Below are positions 7,855 to 15,500 of a stretch of 24,055 bases of DNA, piece after piece. The stretch is from CAZMVY01 sp964653435 (GTDB lineage Bacteria > Planctomycetota > Phycisphaerae > UBA1845 > PWPN01): contig CAZZFA010000088.1 in the NCBI GenBank assembly GCA_964653435.1, positions 1 through 24,055 on the forward strand, read 5' to 3'. Positions within the stretch are counted from its first letter, which is position 1. Every line of letters starts with the position of its first letter. Made by a program: the position numbers and the translations under genes. The notes under the pieces are model-generated. The model saw only the letters and a list, made by a program, of their open reading frames with translations, was not told where the DNA came from and searched no databases.

Positions 7855-8178
7855 ATGAAGCGCTACGGCATGGTCATCAAAGTTCGGCCGGAGAAGTTCG
7901 AGGAGTACAAGCGGCTGCACGCGGCCGTCTGGCCGGATGTGCTCAGGATGATCCGCGAGTGCAACATCCGCAATTACTCCATCTACCACAAGGACGGCTA
8001 CCTGTTCAGCTACTTCGAGTATGTCGGGACGGACTTCGCCGCCGACATGGCGAAGATGGCTGCGGACCCGACCACGCAGAGGTGGTGGGACGTGTGCAAG
8101 CCGTGCCAGGAGCCCCTGGCCAGCCGTGCCCCCGGCGAGTGGTGGGCGGAGATGGAAGAGGTGTTCCACTGCGAGTAA
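7855..8178 (+). CDS. rhaM: L-rhamnose mutarotase
   Basis: 107 residues, close to the 104 of E. coli RhaM. The enzyme interconverts the alpha and beta anomers of L-rhamnose in the cytoplasm, supplying the form used by rhamnose isomerase. The catalytic pattern is intact: H22 in LHAAVWPDV, Y41 in IRNYSIY, and the Trp pair W77-W78 in TQRWWDVC, followed by GEWWAEMEEVFH. The start at 7855 has GGAGG at 7845-7849 and yields the family-typical MKRYGMVIKVRP; an upstream in-frame ATG at 7816 lies inside the preceding gene. It is the last gene of the operon, 22 bases after the URO-D-like gene, and implies that the glycan handled here contains rhamnose or a related deoxysugar. Some members of the family act on other sugars, so the substrate is not certain. 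Confidence 0.9.
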   Translation: MKRYGMVIKVRPEKFEEYKRLHAAVWPDVLRMIRECNIRNYSIYHKDGYLFSYFEYVGTDFAADMAKMAADPTTQRWWDVCKPCQEPLASRAPGEWWAEMEEVFHCE

Positions 8179-8197
8179 GTTGTGCGGCGCCGTACGT

Positions 8198-8224
8198 ACG
8201 GATGCGGCAGCGGGACGCATCCGT
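8198..8224 (+). terminator. stem-loop after rhaM
   Basis: A perfect 9-bp inverted repeat, ACGGATGCG (8198-8206) and CGCATCCGT (8216-8224) with a 9-base loop, begins 20 bases after the rhaM stop. No T-run follows. Its position at the operon end suggests transcription termination or mRNA 3'-end protection. Confidence 0.45.
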
Positions 8225-8242
8225 GTCGTCGCCGGGCTGACG

Positions 8243-8363
8243 GGTGCGCCGGCGCCGGGGCCGAGGGCGGACGCACCTTACCCGCGGCGCGGGGTTGGGA
8301 TATGCTGTCTGGCACGCGGGGACGGGGCCCGCCTGCCGCGTATCGGCGGCCTGTCTCCCCGCG
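8243..8363 (+). promoter_or_regulatory. structured leader upstream of the ABM gene
   Basis: Two further inverted repeats lie in the gap: GGTGCG (8243-8248)/CGCACC (8272-8277), and CGCGGGGA (8315-8322)/TCCCCGCG (8356-8363). The second ends two bases before the ribosome binding site AGGAG (8366-8370). A TATGCT hexamer at about 8301-8306 could be a -10 element. The function is unknown; no known riboswitch was recognised. Confidence 0.3.
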
Positions 8364-8377
8364 ACAGGAGACCGGAC

Positions 8378-8683
8378 ATGGTCATTGTTTTCGTCGATGT
8401 GCATGTCAAGCCGGAGTCGATTTCGGCATTCCGCGAGGCGACGATCGAAAACGCCAAGGAGAGCGTGAAGGAGCCGGGCGTCGCCCGCTTCGACGTCCTT
8501 CAGCAGGAGGCCGACCCGGCCCGGTTCATGCTTGTCGAGGTGTACCGCGACGAGGATGCGCCCGCCGCCCACAAGGAGACTCCGCACTATGCCAAATGGC
8601 GGGACACGGTGGCCCCGATGATGGCCGAACCGCGCCGGGGCATCCGGTTCACGAACATCTACCCCCCTGACGACGGCTGGTGA
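8378..8683 (+). CDS. antibiotic-biosynthesis-monooxygenase (ABM)-fold protein
   Basis: 101 residues, the usual size for a single ABM ferredoxin-like domain, which normally acts as a dimer. The sequence VIVFVDVHVKPESISAFREAT, then GVARFDVLQQEADPARFMLVEVYRDEDAPAAH and TPHYAKWRD, fits the family well, including the YRDxxAxxxHxxTxHFxxW-like stretch seen in LsrG, YgiN and HmoA-type proteins. Members include quinol monooxygenases, heme-degrading enzymes and the autoinducer-2 enzyme LsrG, so the reaction is not fixed; many need no cofactor. The start has AGGAG at 8366-8370. It lies upstream of an AzoR-like quinone/azo reductase (138 bases apart) on the same strand, a pairing that would fit quinone redox cycling, but co-transcription is not shown. 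Confidence 0.8.
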   Translation: MVIVFVDVHVKPESISAFREATIENAKESVKEPGVARFDVLQQEADPARFMLVEVYRDEDAPAAHKETPHYAKWRDTVAPMMAEPRRGIRFTNIYPPDDGW

Positions 8684-8729
8684 CGGGCGGGCGATCGGAG
8701 CTTCCCCCGCAGCCTGCAACGCGGTCCGG

Positions 8730-8751
8730 GGCGGCGCGCCGGTGAGCCGCC
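8730..8751 (+). other. stem-loop between ABM and azoR genes
   Basis: GGCGGC (8730-8735) and GCCGCC (8746-8751) form a 6-bp stem with a 10-base loop. There is no T-run. It may end the ABM transcript or belong to the azoR leader; GC-rich sequence makes chance pairing likely. Confidence 0.2.
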
Positions 8752-8821
8752 GGGGGTTCCGGGAGGTGACAGCACCGGGACGGGCCGCGTTCGGGCGGCT
8801 TCTTTCCGCGAGGAAACGCTC

Positions 8822-9451
8822 ATGGCAAGACTCCTGCATATTGCGGCCAGCCCGCGAGAAGGCTCCTGCTCGGCGCGAGTGGCCGGCGCATTTCTGTCGC
8901 AGTATCGCCGGTTGCATCCGCAGGACGGCGTGGAGACGCTGGACGTGTTCCAGGCGGAGATCCCGCCGTTCGTGGCGCCGCAGGCAAAGGCGAAATACGC
9001 CGTCCTGGCCGGCCGGCCGCCGGCGAGCGAGGCGGAGGTTGCCTGGCAGGGGGTCATCCGGGTGGTCAACCACTTCAAGGGTTTCGACAAGTACCTGTTG
9101 TCCTGCCCGATGTGGAACTTCAGCATTCCGTACCGGCTCAAGCAGTACATCGACGTGATCGTGCAGCCGGGACTGACGGTCTCCTACGCGCCGGGCAAGG
9201 GCTTCACGGGGCTGGTCACGGGGCGACCGCTGATGCTCATTCTCTCGCGCGGAGGCGCGTATGAGGAGGGCGATCCGCGCCGGACGTACGACTTTCAGGA
9301 GAGCTATCTTCGCTGCGTATTCGGTTTCATCGGGTTTACCGACGTGCGCGCGATACACATCCAGGGTACCCAGCGGGGCGATGCCGAACAGGTCGAGGCA
9401 GATACGCGCAAGGCGATGGATGCGGCCGCGACCGCTGCGGCGGCATTCTGA
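8822..9451 (+). CDS. azoR: FMN-dependent NADH:quinone/azo reductase (AzoR family)
   Basis: 209 residues, the typical length. It has the flavodoxin-like fold: an N-terminal phosphate-binding loop (IAASPREGSCSARV), a family-diagnostic flavin-contacting motif P96-M-W-N-F-S-I-P-YRLKQYID, and the later LILSRGGAYEEG loop. AzoR enzymes are cytoplasmic homodimers that reduce quinones, azo compounds and other electrophiles by two electrons from NAD(P)H, mainly protecting against thiol and quinone stress. AGGAAA at 8811-8816 precedes the start. All core motifs are present and nothing looks truncated. Confidence 0.88.
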   Translation: MARLLHIAASPREGSCSARVAGAFLSQYRRLHPQDGVETLDVFQAEIPPFVAPQAKAKYAVLAGRPPASEAEVAWQGVIRVVNHFKGFDKYLLSCPMWNFSIPYRLKQYIDVIVQPGLTVSYAPGKGFTGLVTGRPLMLILSRGGAYEEGDPRRTYDFQESYLRCVFGFIGFTDVRAIHIQGTQRGDAEQVEADTRKAMDAAATAAAAF

Positions 9452-9511
9452 ACGTCGGGGGCCCGCGGGGGCACAGGCGCGCCGGGACATCGGCCGGGCG
9501 GCGGCGCGGTC

Positions 9512-9539
9512 TTGTACCGGCGAGGCAGGCCGATAGGAT
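9512..9539 (+). promoter_or_regulatory. candidate promoter upstream of the ferritin-VIT1 gene
   Basis: TTGTAC (9512-9517), 16 bases, then TAGGAT (9534-9539). The -10 matches TATAAT at four of six positions and the -35 at three. It is 158 bases before the start codon. The rest of 9452-9696 holds no gene. No Irr/Fur-type operator was recognised in it. Confidence 0.3.
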
Positions 9540-9696
9540 GGCGGTGGTCCGGCGCGTCGGTTTCCGTCAGTGCGGAGCGGCGGCGCGTGGCGAGGGAGGC
9601 GTCCGGGGCGGGCGAGGAAAGCGAGGTCCGGAGACCCCCGCTGCCGCAGGGCGCACGCCTTGAGTCCCCGGGCTCCGGTTTCACGGTGGGACGGTC

Positions 9697-10653
9697 ATGA
9701 GGAGTTTTGACAGTCTGAGCGAGCGGGAAATCCTGGCGCTGGCGATCGGGCTGGAGGAGGAGGATGCGCGGATTTACGCCGACTTCGCGGACGGCTTGCG
9801 CGAGGACTATCCGGCGTCGGCAAGCGTGTTCGAGGAGATGAGGAACGAAGAATCGGGGCACCGGCGCCGCCTGTTCGAGCTGTATCGCCAGCGCTTCGGC
9901 GAGCACATTCCGCTCATCCGGCGGGAGGACGTGAAGGGGTTTATCCGGCGGCGGCCGGTGTGGCTGGCGAGGCCGCTGCGGCTGGAGACGGTGCGGCAGC
10001 AGGCCATCACGATGGAGGCGGAGATCCGGAACTTTTACAGCACCGCCGCCAGGCGGGTGAGCGACGCGGGCATCCGGCAACTGCTCGGCGATCTGGCCGA
10101 GGAGGAGCGTTCGCATGAAACGATGGCCCGGCAGTTGCAGAAGATCAAGCTCACGGCGGATGTGCGGGCGCAGGAGGAGGAGGCTCGCCGGCGGCTGTTC
10201 GTGCTGCAGGTGATCCAGCCGGGGCTGGCCGGGCTGATGGACGGGTCGGTTTCGACGCTGGCGCCGCTGTTTGCCGCGGCCTTCGCGACGCGCGACAGTT
10301 GGGATGCGTTCGTGGTGGGGCTGGCGGCGTCGGTCGGGGCGGGAATCAGCATGGGCTTCGCCGAGGCGCTCAGCGACGACGGGAGCCTGACGGGCCGCGG
10401 CCATCCCTGGGCTCGCGGGTTCGTCTGCGGATTGATGACCACGCTCGGCGGGATCGGTCACACACTGCCATTCCTGATTCAGCGCTTCTCCGTGGCGACA
10501 ACGGTTGCCGTGATCGTCGTGGCGGCCGAGCTGGGGCTGATCTCGTGGGTGCGGCATCGGTACATGGACACGCCGTTTCTTGCGGCGGCGTTCCAGGTGG
10601 TGGTCGGAGGCGTGCTGGTGTTCCTCTCGGGCATCCTGATCGGGAGTTCGTGA
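9697..10653 (+). CDS. mbfA: membrane-bound ferritin: ferritin-like domain fused to a VIT1/CCC1 transporter (MbfA-like)
   Basis: 318 residues, matching known MbfA proteins. Residues about 1-155 form a rubrerythrin/ferritin-like four-helix domain with paired carboxylate-His motifs for a di-iron site: LEEEDARIYADF, NEESGH, MEAEIRNFY and EEERSH. Residues about 165-318 are a VIT1/CCC1 iron/manganese transporter domain beginning LQVIQPGLAGLMDGSVSTLAPLFAAAFA, with AASVGAGISMGFAEALSDDGSLTGRG and further hydrophobic helices to the end. In alphaproteobacteria MbfA exports ferrous iron and protects against iron and peroxide stress; the same role is inferred here. The start codon has only a weak GGTGGGA upstream. 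Its stop (TGA) overlaps an ATG of the next frame (TGATG), but the downstream gene appears unrelated and may start later. Confidence 0.88.
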   Translation: MRSFDSLSEREILALAIGLEEEDARIYADFADGLREDYPASASVFEEMRNEESGHRRRLFELYRQRFGEHIPLIRREDVKGFIRRRPVWLARPLRLETVRQQAITMEAEIRNFYSTAARRVSDAGIRQLLGDLAEEERSHETMARQLQKIKLTADVRAQEEEARRRLFVLQVIQPGLAGLMDGSVSTLAPLFAAAFATRDSWDAFVVGLAASVGAGISMGFAEALSDDGSLTGRGHPWARGFVCGLMTTLGGIGHTLPFLIQRFSVATTVAVIVVAAELGLISWVRHRYMDTPFLAAAFQVVVGGVLVFLSGILIGSS

Positions 10654-10671
10654 TGGCGCGGAGGCAGGCGA

Positions 10672-10703
10672 CGGAGCAACGGAGCGACGGAGCGACGAAG
10701 GGA
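10672..10703. repeat. 8-bp-period repeat (CGGAGCRA) and dispersed 20-mer, copy 1
   Basis: CGGAGCAA, CGGAGCGA, CGGAGCGA and CGAAGGGA follow one another at 10672-10703. The 20-mer AGCGACGGAGCGACGAAGGG (10683-10702) recurs exactly, on the opposite strand, at 22401-22420. Its position just ahead of a signal peptide argues that the true start of the following gene is 10716 and that this is intergenic. Confidence 0.8.
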
Positions 10704-10715
10704 AGATACGCGCCG

Positions 10716-12344
10716 ATGTACCGGGCGGGCGGCATCTGGCTGGCCCTGTGCCTGCTGCCGGGCGCCGTCGGAACGGCGCGGGCGGGCGATCGTGTGGCGT
10801 TGTGGCAGGACGGCAAGCCCCAGTGCCATCTCGTCGTGCCGTCTCCCGATGAGCCGGCCAGGCGGCTCGGGCAGGCTACGATCAATAGCCTCCTTCGACG
10901 TTTCTACAACGTCGAGTTGCCGACGATCCGTCAGATCGCCGGGCCGGGCACGTATATCACCTTCGGCACGTGCGAGAGCAGAGCCGCACTCGAGAAGGCG
11001 GCCGGCGCCGTCGCGATGACGCAGGACCTGGGCACCGAGGGATTTCAAATCCTCACTCGCGCCGACGGCGATTCAAAGCTCATCATCGTCCTCGGCAACA
11101 CGCCGCGCGCCATCAAGCATGCCTGCCAGGAGCTGGTCTTCTACCGGATTTCCGCGACGGCCGCCGGCGGCTTCGTCGATTGGCCGCTGAACGACGTAGC
11201 CATGAAGCCCGCGTTCGCGTACCGCGGCATCTACATGCTGCCGTGCTGGTCGGTGTACGATTCGCTGGAGTCCTGGCAGCGGGTCCTGCGGTTCAACTCG
11301 GAACTGACGCTCAACCGCATCTGGTTCTGGCTCGACGGTTTTCCCGTGGCGGGCCACCCGGCCGTGACGAACATGGCGGACCAGAAGGGCACCCTCGATT
11401 CCTCGGCCCTGGCGAGCGACAGGAATGTGCAGGAGCTGATCGACCTGGTGAACCGGGAGGATATGGTCTTCTACATCGGCGGCGGGTGGATGAGCTGGCA
11501 CCACGAGCGTGTCGTGGGCAAGGATCCCGTCAAGGCGAAGGAGTTCTATCGGGCCTACCTGCGGACGTTCCGGGGCGTGGGCGGGTTCTACTTCGAGCCG
11601 ACGGGCGAAGGGGGGGAGGTGCGCGACTGGCGGCCGGAGTGCGATTCGCTGCGCGAGTTCATCACGTTGCTGGTCGCGGAGCGGCCCGGGTTCGAGTGTG
11701 CCGTCGCCATCGGCAAGTTCAACAACGCCGAGTATCTCAGGCTCATGTCGCAGCTCGATCCGAAGCGGGTGTACTGGTGGTGGTGCTGGGGCGACCCGTT
11801 CCGCGACAAGGCATTGGAGATGTACCCGAGCGTCCTGCGATGGCACACCGTCACGCAGATGTCCAACTTCCACGGCTCGATCGACCCTCCGTCGCCCGCA
11901 GAACGCAGGCTGGCGGGCGTCGTCACGAGCTACGATCCGGGGATGGGCTTCGGCAACCCGTGGAACGGATGGGGACGGCTCGGCACGGACAAGCCGCGGA
12001 ACTTCGACCCGTATGATATTCCCTACTTCGGCCACGAGTACTTCTTCCGCGAGCGATGCTGGAATCCGGAGATGAGCGAGGCGGACTTCGTCAGGCGGCT
12101 GCATCGGCGGCTGTTCGACGCGGATTGTCCCGCCGAGGCCGGCGAGCGCTACTGGCAGCTCACGCGGATCGTCCTGCGGGTGAACGCACGCGGCAAGCCG
12201 GACGGCGGGCAACTCTCGGCCGTAGACGGATTCCTCGCGGCGATGCGTCACCGCCGCGTAACGCCGCGGACGGCGGACACGCTCGCGCGCATGGAGGCCG
12301 CGATGCAGCACTTGCGCCCCGCCTCGCGGAATGCGCCGCGGTAG
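10716..12344 (+). CDS. large secreted protein, glycosidase-like TIM-barrel (family not assigned)
   Basis: 542 residues from the ATG at 10716. That start opens directly into a signal peptide (MYRAGGIWLALCLLPGAVGTARA) and has AAGGGAAG about 10 bases upstream. An in-frame ATG at 10653 (overlapping the mbfA stop, with GGGAG at 10642-10646) would add 21 residues encoded by the 8-bp repeat, so I regard it as less likely. Residues about 25-160 look like the alpha/beta N-terminal domain that precedes the barrel in GH20, GH67 and GH115 enzymes (GQATINSLLRRFYNVELP, GTEGFQILTR, VLGNTPRAIKHACQELVF). The barrel would begin at FAYRGIYMLP (about 167), followed by LTLNRIWFWLDGF, YIGGGWMSWHHE, GGFYFEPTGEGGEVRDW and WWWCWGD. 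The glutamates in FEPTGEGGE are plausible catalytic residues, but no assignment is possible. Likely role: extracellular or periplasmic polysaccharide breakdown. Confidence 0.75.
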   Translation: MYRAGGIWLALCLLPGAVGTARAGDRVALWQDGKPQCHLVVPSPDEPARRLGQATINSLLRRFYNVELPTIRQIAGPGTYITFGTCESRAALEKAAGAVAMTQDLGTEGFQILTRADGDSKLIIVLGNTPRAIKHACQELVFYRISATAAGGFVDWPLNDVAMKPAFAYRGIYMLPCWSVYDSLESWQRVLRFNSELTLNRIWFWLDGFPVAGHPAVTNMADQKGTLDSSALASDRNVQELIDLVNREDMVFYIGGGWMSWHHERVVGKDPVKAKEFYRAYLRTFRGVGGFYFEPTGEGGEVRDWRPECDSLREFITLLVAERPGFECAVAIGKFNNAEYLRLMSQLDPKRVYWWWCWGDPFRDKALEMYPSVLRWHTVTQMSNFHGSIDPPSPAERRLAGVVTSYDPGMGFGNPWNGWGRLGTDKPRNFDPYDIPYFGHEYFFRERCWNPEMSEADFVRRLHRRLFDADCPAEAGERYWQLTRIVLRVNARGKPDGGQLSAVDGFLAAMRHRRVTPRTADTLARMEAAMQHLRPASRNAPR

Positions 12345-12515
12345 GGGCGCCTCTGCCGTTTCCGCTGTGACCGCCTTGGAATCCGAGATCGTTCATGCCG
12401 CGCAGTGTCCGACCCACGACGACGTTGACACGATGGGCAACTGGCCGGCCACGCCATTGCGTGCCGATTCGACTTCGAAAGCGGGCGAGACGCGCGCCGC
12501 CTCCCGTGTCGGGCT

Positions 12516-12535
12516 GCGGCCGAAGGCCGCGCTAC
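12516..12535. repeat. GGCCGAAGGCC hairpin repeat, copy 1 (convergent gap)
   Basis: GCGGCC-GAA-GGCCGC (12516-12530) is a perfect 6-bp stem with a 3-base loop, followed by GCTAC. The 20 bases match those at 16059-16078 except one (C/T). It sits between two convergent genes and could act as a bidirectional terminator. The rest of 12345-12575 shows no gene. Confidence 0.6.
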
Positions 12536-12575
12536 CCGGCCGGAAACGAACGACACATTCGCCCCGAAAGCGGCA

Positions 12576-15500
12576 CTATGGCCTCAGCCGGTAGGCGAAA
12601 ACATCCTTCGTCGGTGTGAGCGTGAGGGTATTGCCGTCGCTGCGAACGGACTCGGTCCGGAGCGCCCGGCCCGTTTCATCGAGAACCTCGATGCGTCCGG
12701 CGCGGTGCCGTGACAGGCGCACAGTAAACGGGCCGCTGTCCGGCAGAGGGATCACCGTCATGGCATCGCCTTCCTGCACAATGCGACACGCACCGTCTGT
12801 CGTCACGTCACCGAAGGCAGTCAACCCGGCGGCGCGCGCGTGGACATACAGCGTCGAGCCGGCGCGGGACCATTCCACCGTCGCGTCGCGCCTGCGCTCG
12901 ATCGCCGATTCGACCACGCCGCCGGCGACGGGAACTCGCGCGTAGAAGCCATATTGCGGCAGCGCATGACCGGCGACCGTCCACTCGTTCGGGCCACGAT
13001 TGACCCAGACCGCGCCGCCGTTGTCCCATCGAACGTGCTGGCGGTGAATGTCGCCATCGATGAACTCGACGCCTTCGATGCGGCGCAGCGACAGCGCCCG
13101 CATCAGCTCGTGCGTGAGCCAGTACTTCCGGACGACGTCGCGCCCGAACGGCGCCGGCACCATGGCCGGGTGGCCGGTCAATACCTCGGTGCAGACGTAG
13201 TCGTCGCTGTAGATGCCGTGCGTCTTCGCGTCGAGGCCGCCGACGTAGCGGCCTTCGTAGCCGGCGCCGTGCTGCACGAAGCGGTCATGATGCGCCGCGT
13301 CGAACCAGGGGATGCGCTCCGCGTCGGCACAACGAAGCGGCCAGACCATCCATCCGTGCCGGGGGTCGGGCACATCCACCCGCAGGTGGTTCGCCTGCGA
13401 ACCGTCGAGCCAGCCGATCAACTGGTCGTGGCCGCTCTCCGAGATCTGCGGCGCCTGGTCGCCGAGGTAGTCGCGAATCCAGGCGAAGAACCCGCCCCAC
13501 GTGTCGCGAGTGTAGAGGCGGTCCTGGAAGCGGCCGTCCTGCGTCCAGGAATCATACGGTCCGATCGACGACCAGACGTCGATGAAGTAGGCGTTCGGCG
13601 CGATGCCGTCCTTGATGAGCTTGAGGTTGCGTTCCAGCACGGGGCGGATGTGGTCCGTCCGCCAGCGATAGGCCTGCGCCTTGGGCCCCGGGTTGAACCA
13701 CGCCCGCACCGGCCGGCCGTCCGGTTGGAAGGAAATGTGCTCATACGAATAGCCGTCCGCGTCCGGGTAGTAGTCAATGTAATTGTCGTGCGGCGCAAAC
13801 AGGACGCCGTTATCCCTGCACACCCTGGCAAGGTCGCGAAACTCCGCCGGCGTGCCGAGCTTCGGATTGGGCGGGTAGATGTCGGGGAGCCGGTTGTCGT
13901 AGCCCCATCGCTGCCAGTTGTGCCACACGACAACCGATTCCGTCAGCCCGTAGCGGAACGCCCGCCGCAGGGCCGCCGTGCTGTCGGCATAGCGACCGCC
14001 CCACAGATCGAAGACGAATCGCCCGGCCAGCTTGCGCACGCCGCCCGCGGGCTTCAATCCGTTGATGTCGCGCCAGATCTGCACACCCTGCCATACGTTC
14101 GCCGCCGGGATGAACGTCAGCGTCTGGGCATGCGGCGAATGAAGCGTGTATTCGCGGGCGTTCGGGTCGACGGCCAGGCGGTCGGGGGGAACGTCCACGC
14201 CCTGAACCATCGCCAGGCCGTTGGCAAAGTCGAAGCCGACGAACGACGTCGACAGGCGGTGTCCGTCGAACGGCAGCTCGAATGCCTCGGGCTTGCAGAT
14301 CACATTGCCCTGGCCGGCGTAGACCCGCGTCGCCTGCTCGGTCCACGGCCCCGCGGCGACGTCCTCCAGGCAGGCGACGCGCCACGGTCGCGGCGCCGGC
14401 GCGTTTTCCATCGCGAATCGCACCCGCAGGGCGCCGGCCTCCGCCCGAATCTCGCCGATCACGTCGAACTCGCCCGCCCAACTGCGGAAGTGATGCCGGA
14501 TGCGGTATCCGTGGTCCGCCGGCTCCTCTCTTGTTTCCACCAACGCGGTGGAGGCGAACGGGTTCTCGAGCGCATCGCCAAGCACGCGCAGCCGAAAGCC
14601 GCGGAACAGGAGCCGCTTTTCGCCGTCGGAGAATCCCACGACGGCGTCCAACAGCCCGCGCCGGCCGGGCCAGAGATGCACGTCGTATCGCCGGCCGTGG
14701 TGCTCAAGCGTTCCGATGAGCCGCGATGCCGCGCCGTTCTCGGGCGGAAACGGCGACGGCTTCGGCGGGGCACCGGCGATCACGGTCGGCTCGGCCCAGT
14801 ACGACTGATCGCAGTTCGTGTTGTTGTTCGGTCCCGGGTGCGATTCGAGCTGCAGCCGGATTCGCTGCCCGGCGAAGCGGCCGAGATCGGCCTCGCCATC
14901 TTGCCACACCTTCGCATCGGTGTGCCGCTCGAAGAGTACCTCGCCCAGCTCCCCCGGCGGGGCATCAAACGGCGCGACGCGCACGCGAAACGTTACGCCG
15001 TCGCTGGGCGTCTCGCCCTGTTCGGGATGATGATCGCGGATCGCGTTGGCGAAGCGAAGCCGGACCGGCTGCCCGGCCGGCAGGCTCAGCGGGAACTCGA
15101 TGACGGCCGTGCCTGCGTGGCCTTCGTAGTAGGGCGGATGAATCCCCAGCGCCTGCCGAACGCCCCCTCGATCGATCCGCTGATCCCACGCAACCGATCC
15201 TCGCGATCGGTCCTCCGCGCCGGACCAGCCCACGGGCATGACCAGGGCCTTCTGGCCGAACACGAGAATCACGGCCCGCCGCACGGGCAGGTTCGCGAGC
15301 GCCACGCCTCCCTCAGCAGGCACCGCGACGGGCTTCCAGTCGATCGTCACACGCGGCCGGGGCGGGTCCGGCAGCTTCGTTTCGACGATCAGGATCGGAT
15401 GCGCCTGCCGCCGCTGCCCGTCGAGATCGAACTCGGCGAACGCGTGAATGGGATAATGGGCGTTATACGTTCCCTTGCCGGCGACCACGGCGAACTCGGT

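Noticed and set aside
9615..9655. Sequence GAGGAAAGCGAGGTCCGG...GCCGCAGGGC resembling part of the RNase P RNA core
   Set aside because: The match to GAGGAAAGTCCGGGCT is interrupted, the gap is only 245 bases and the other conserved RNase P parts (such as ACAGNRA) are missing.
10653..10715. Upstream start of the 10716 gene, overlapping the mbfA stop
   Set aside because: It has a reasonable GGGAG, but the added 21 residues are encoded by the dispersed 8-bp repeat and precede a complete signal peptide, so the later ATG is preferred.
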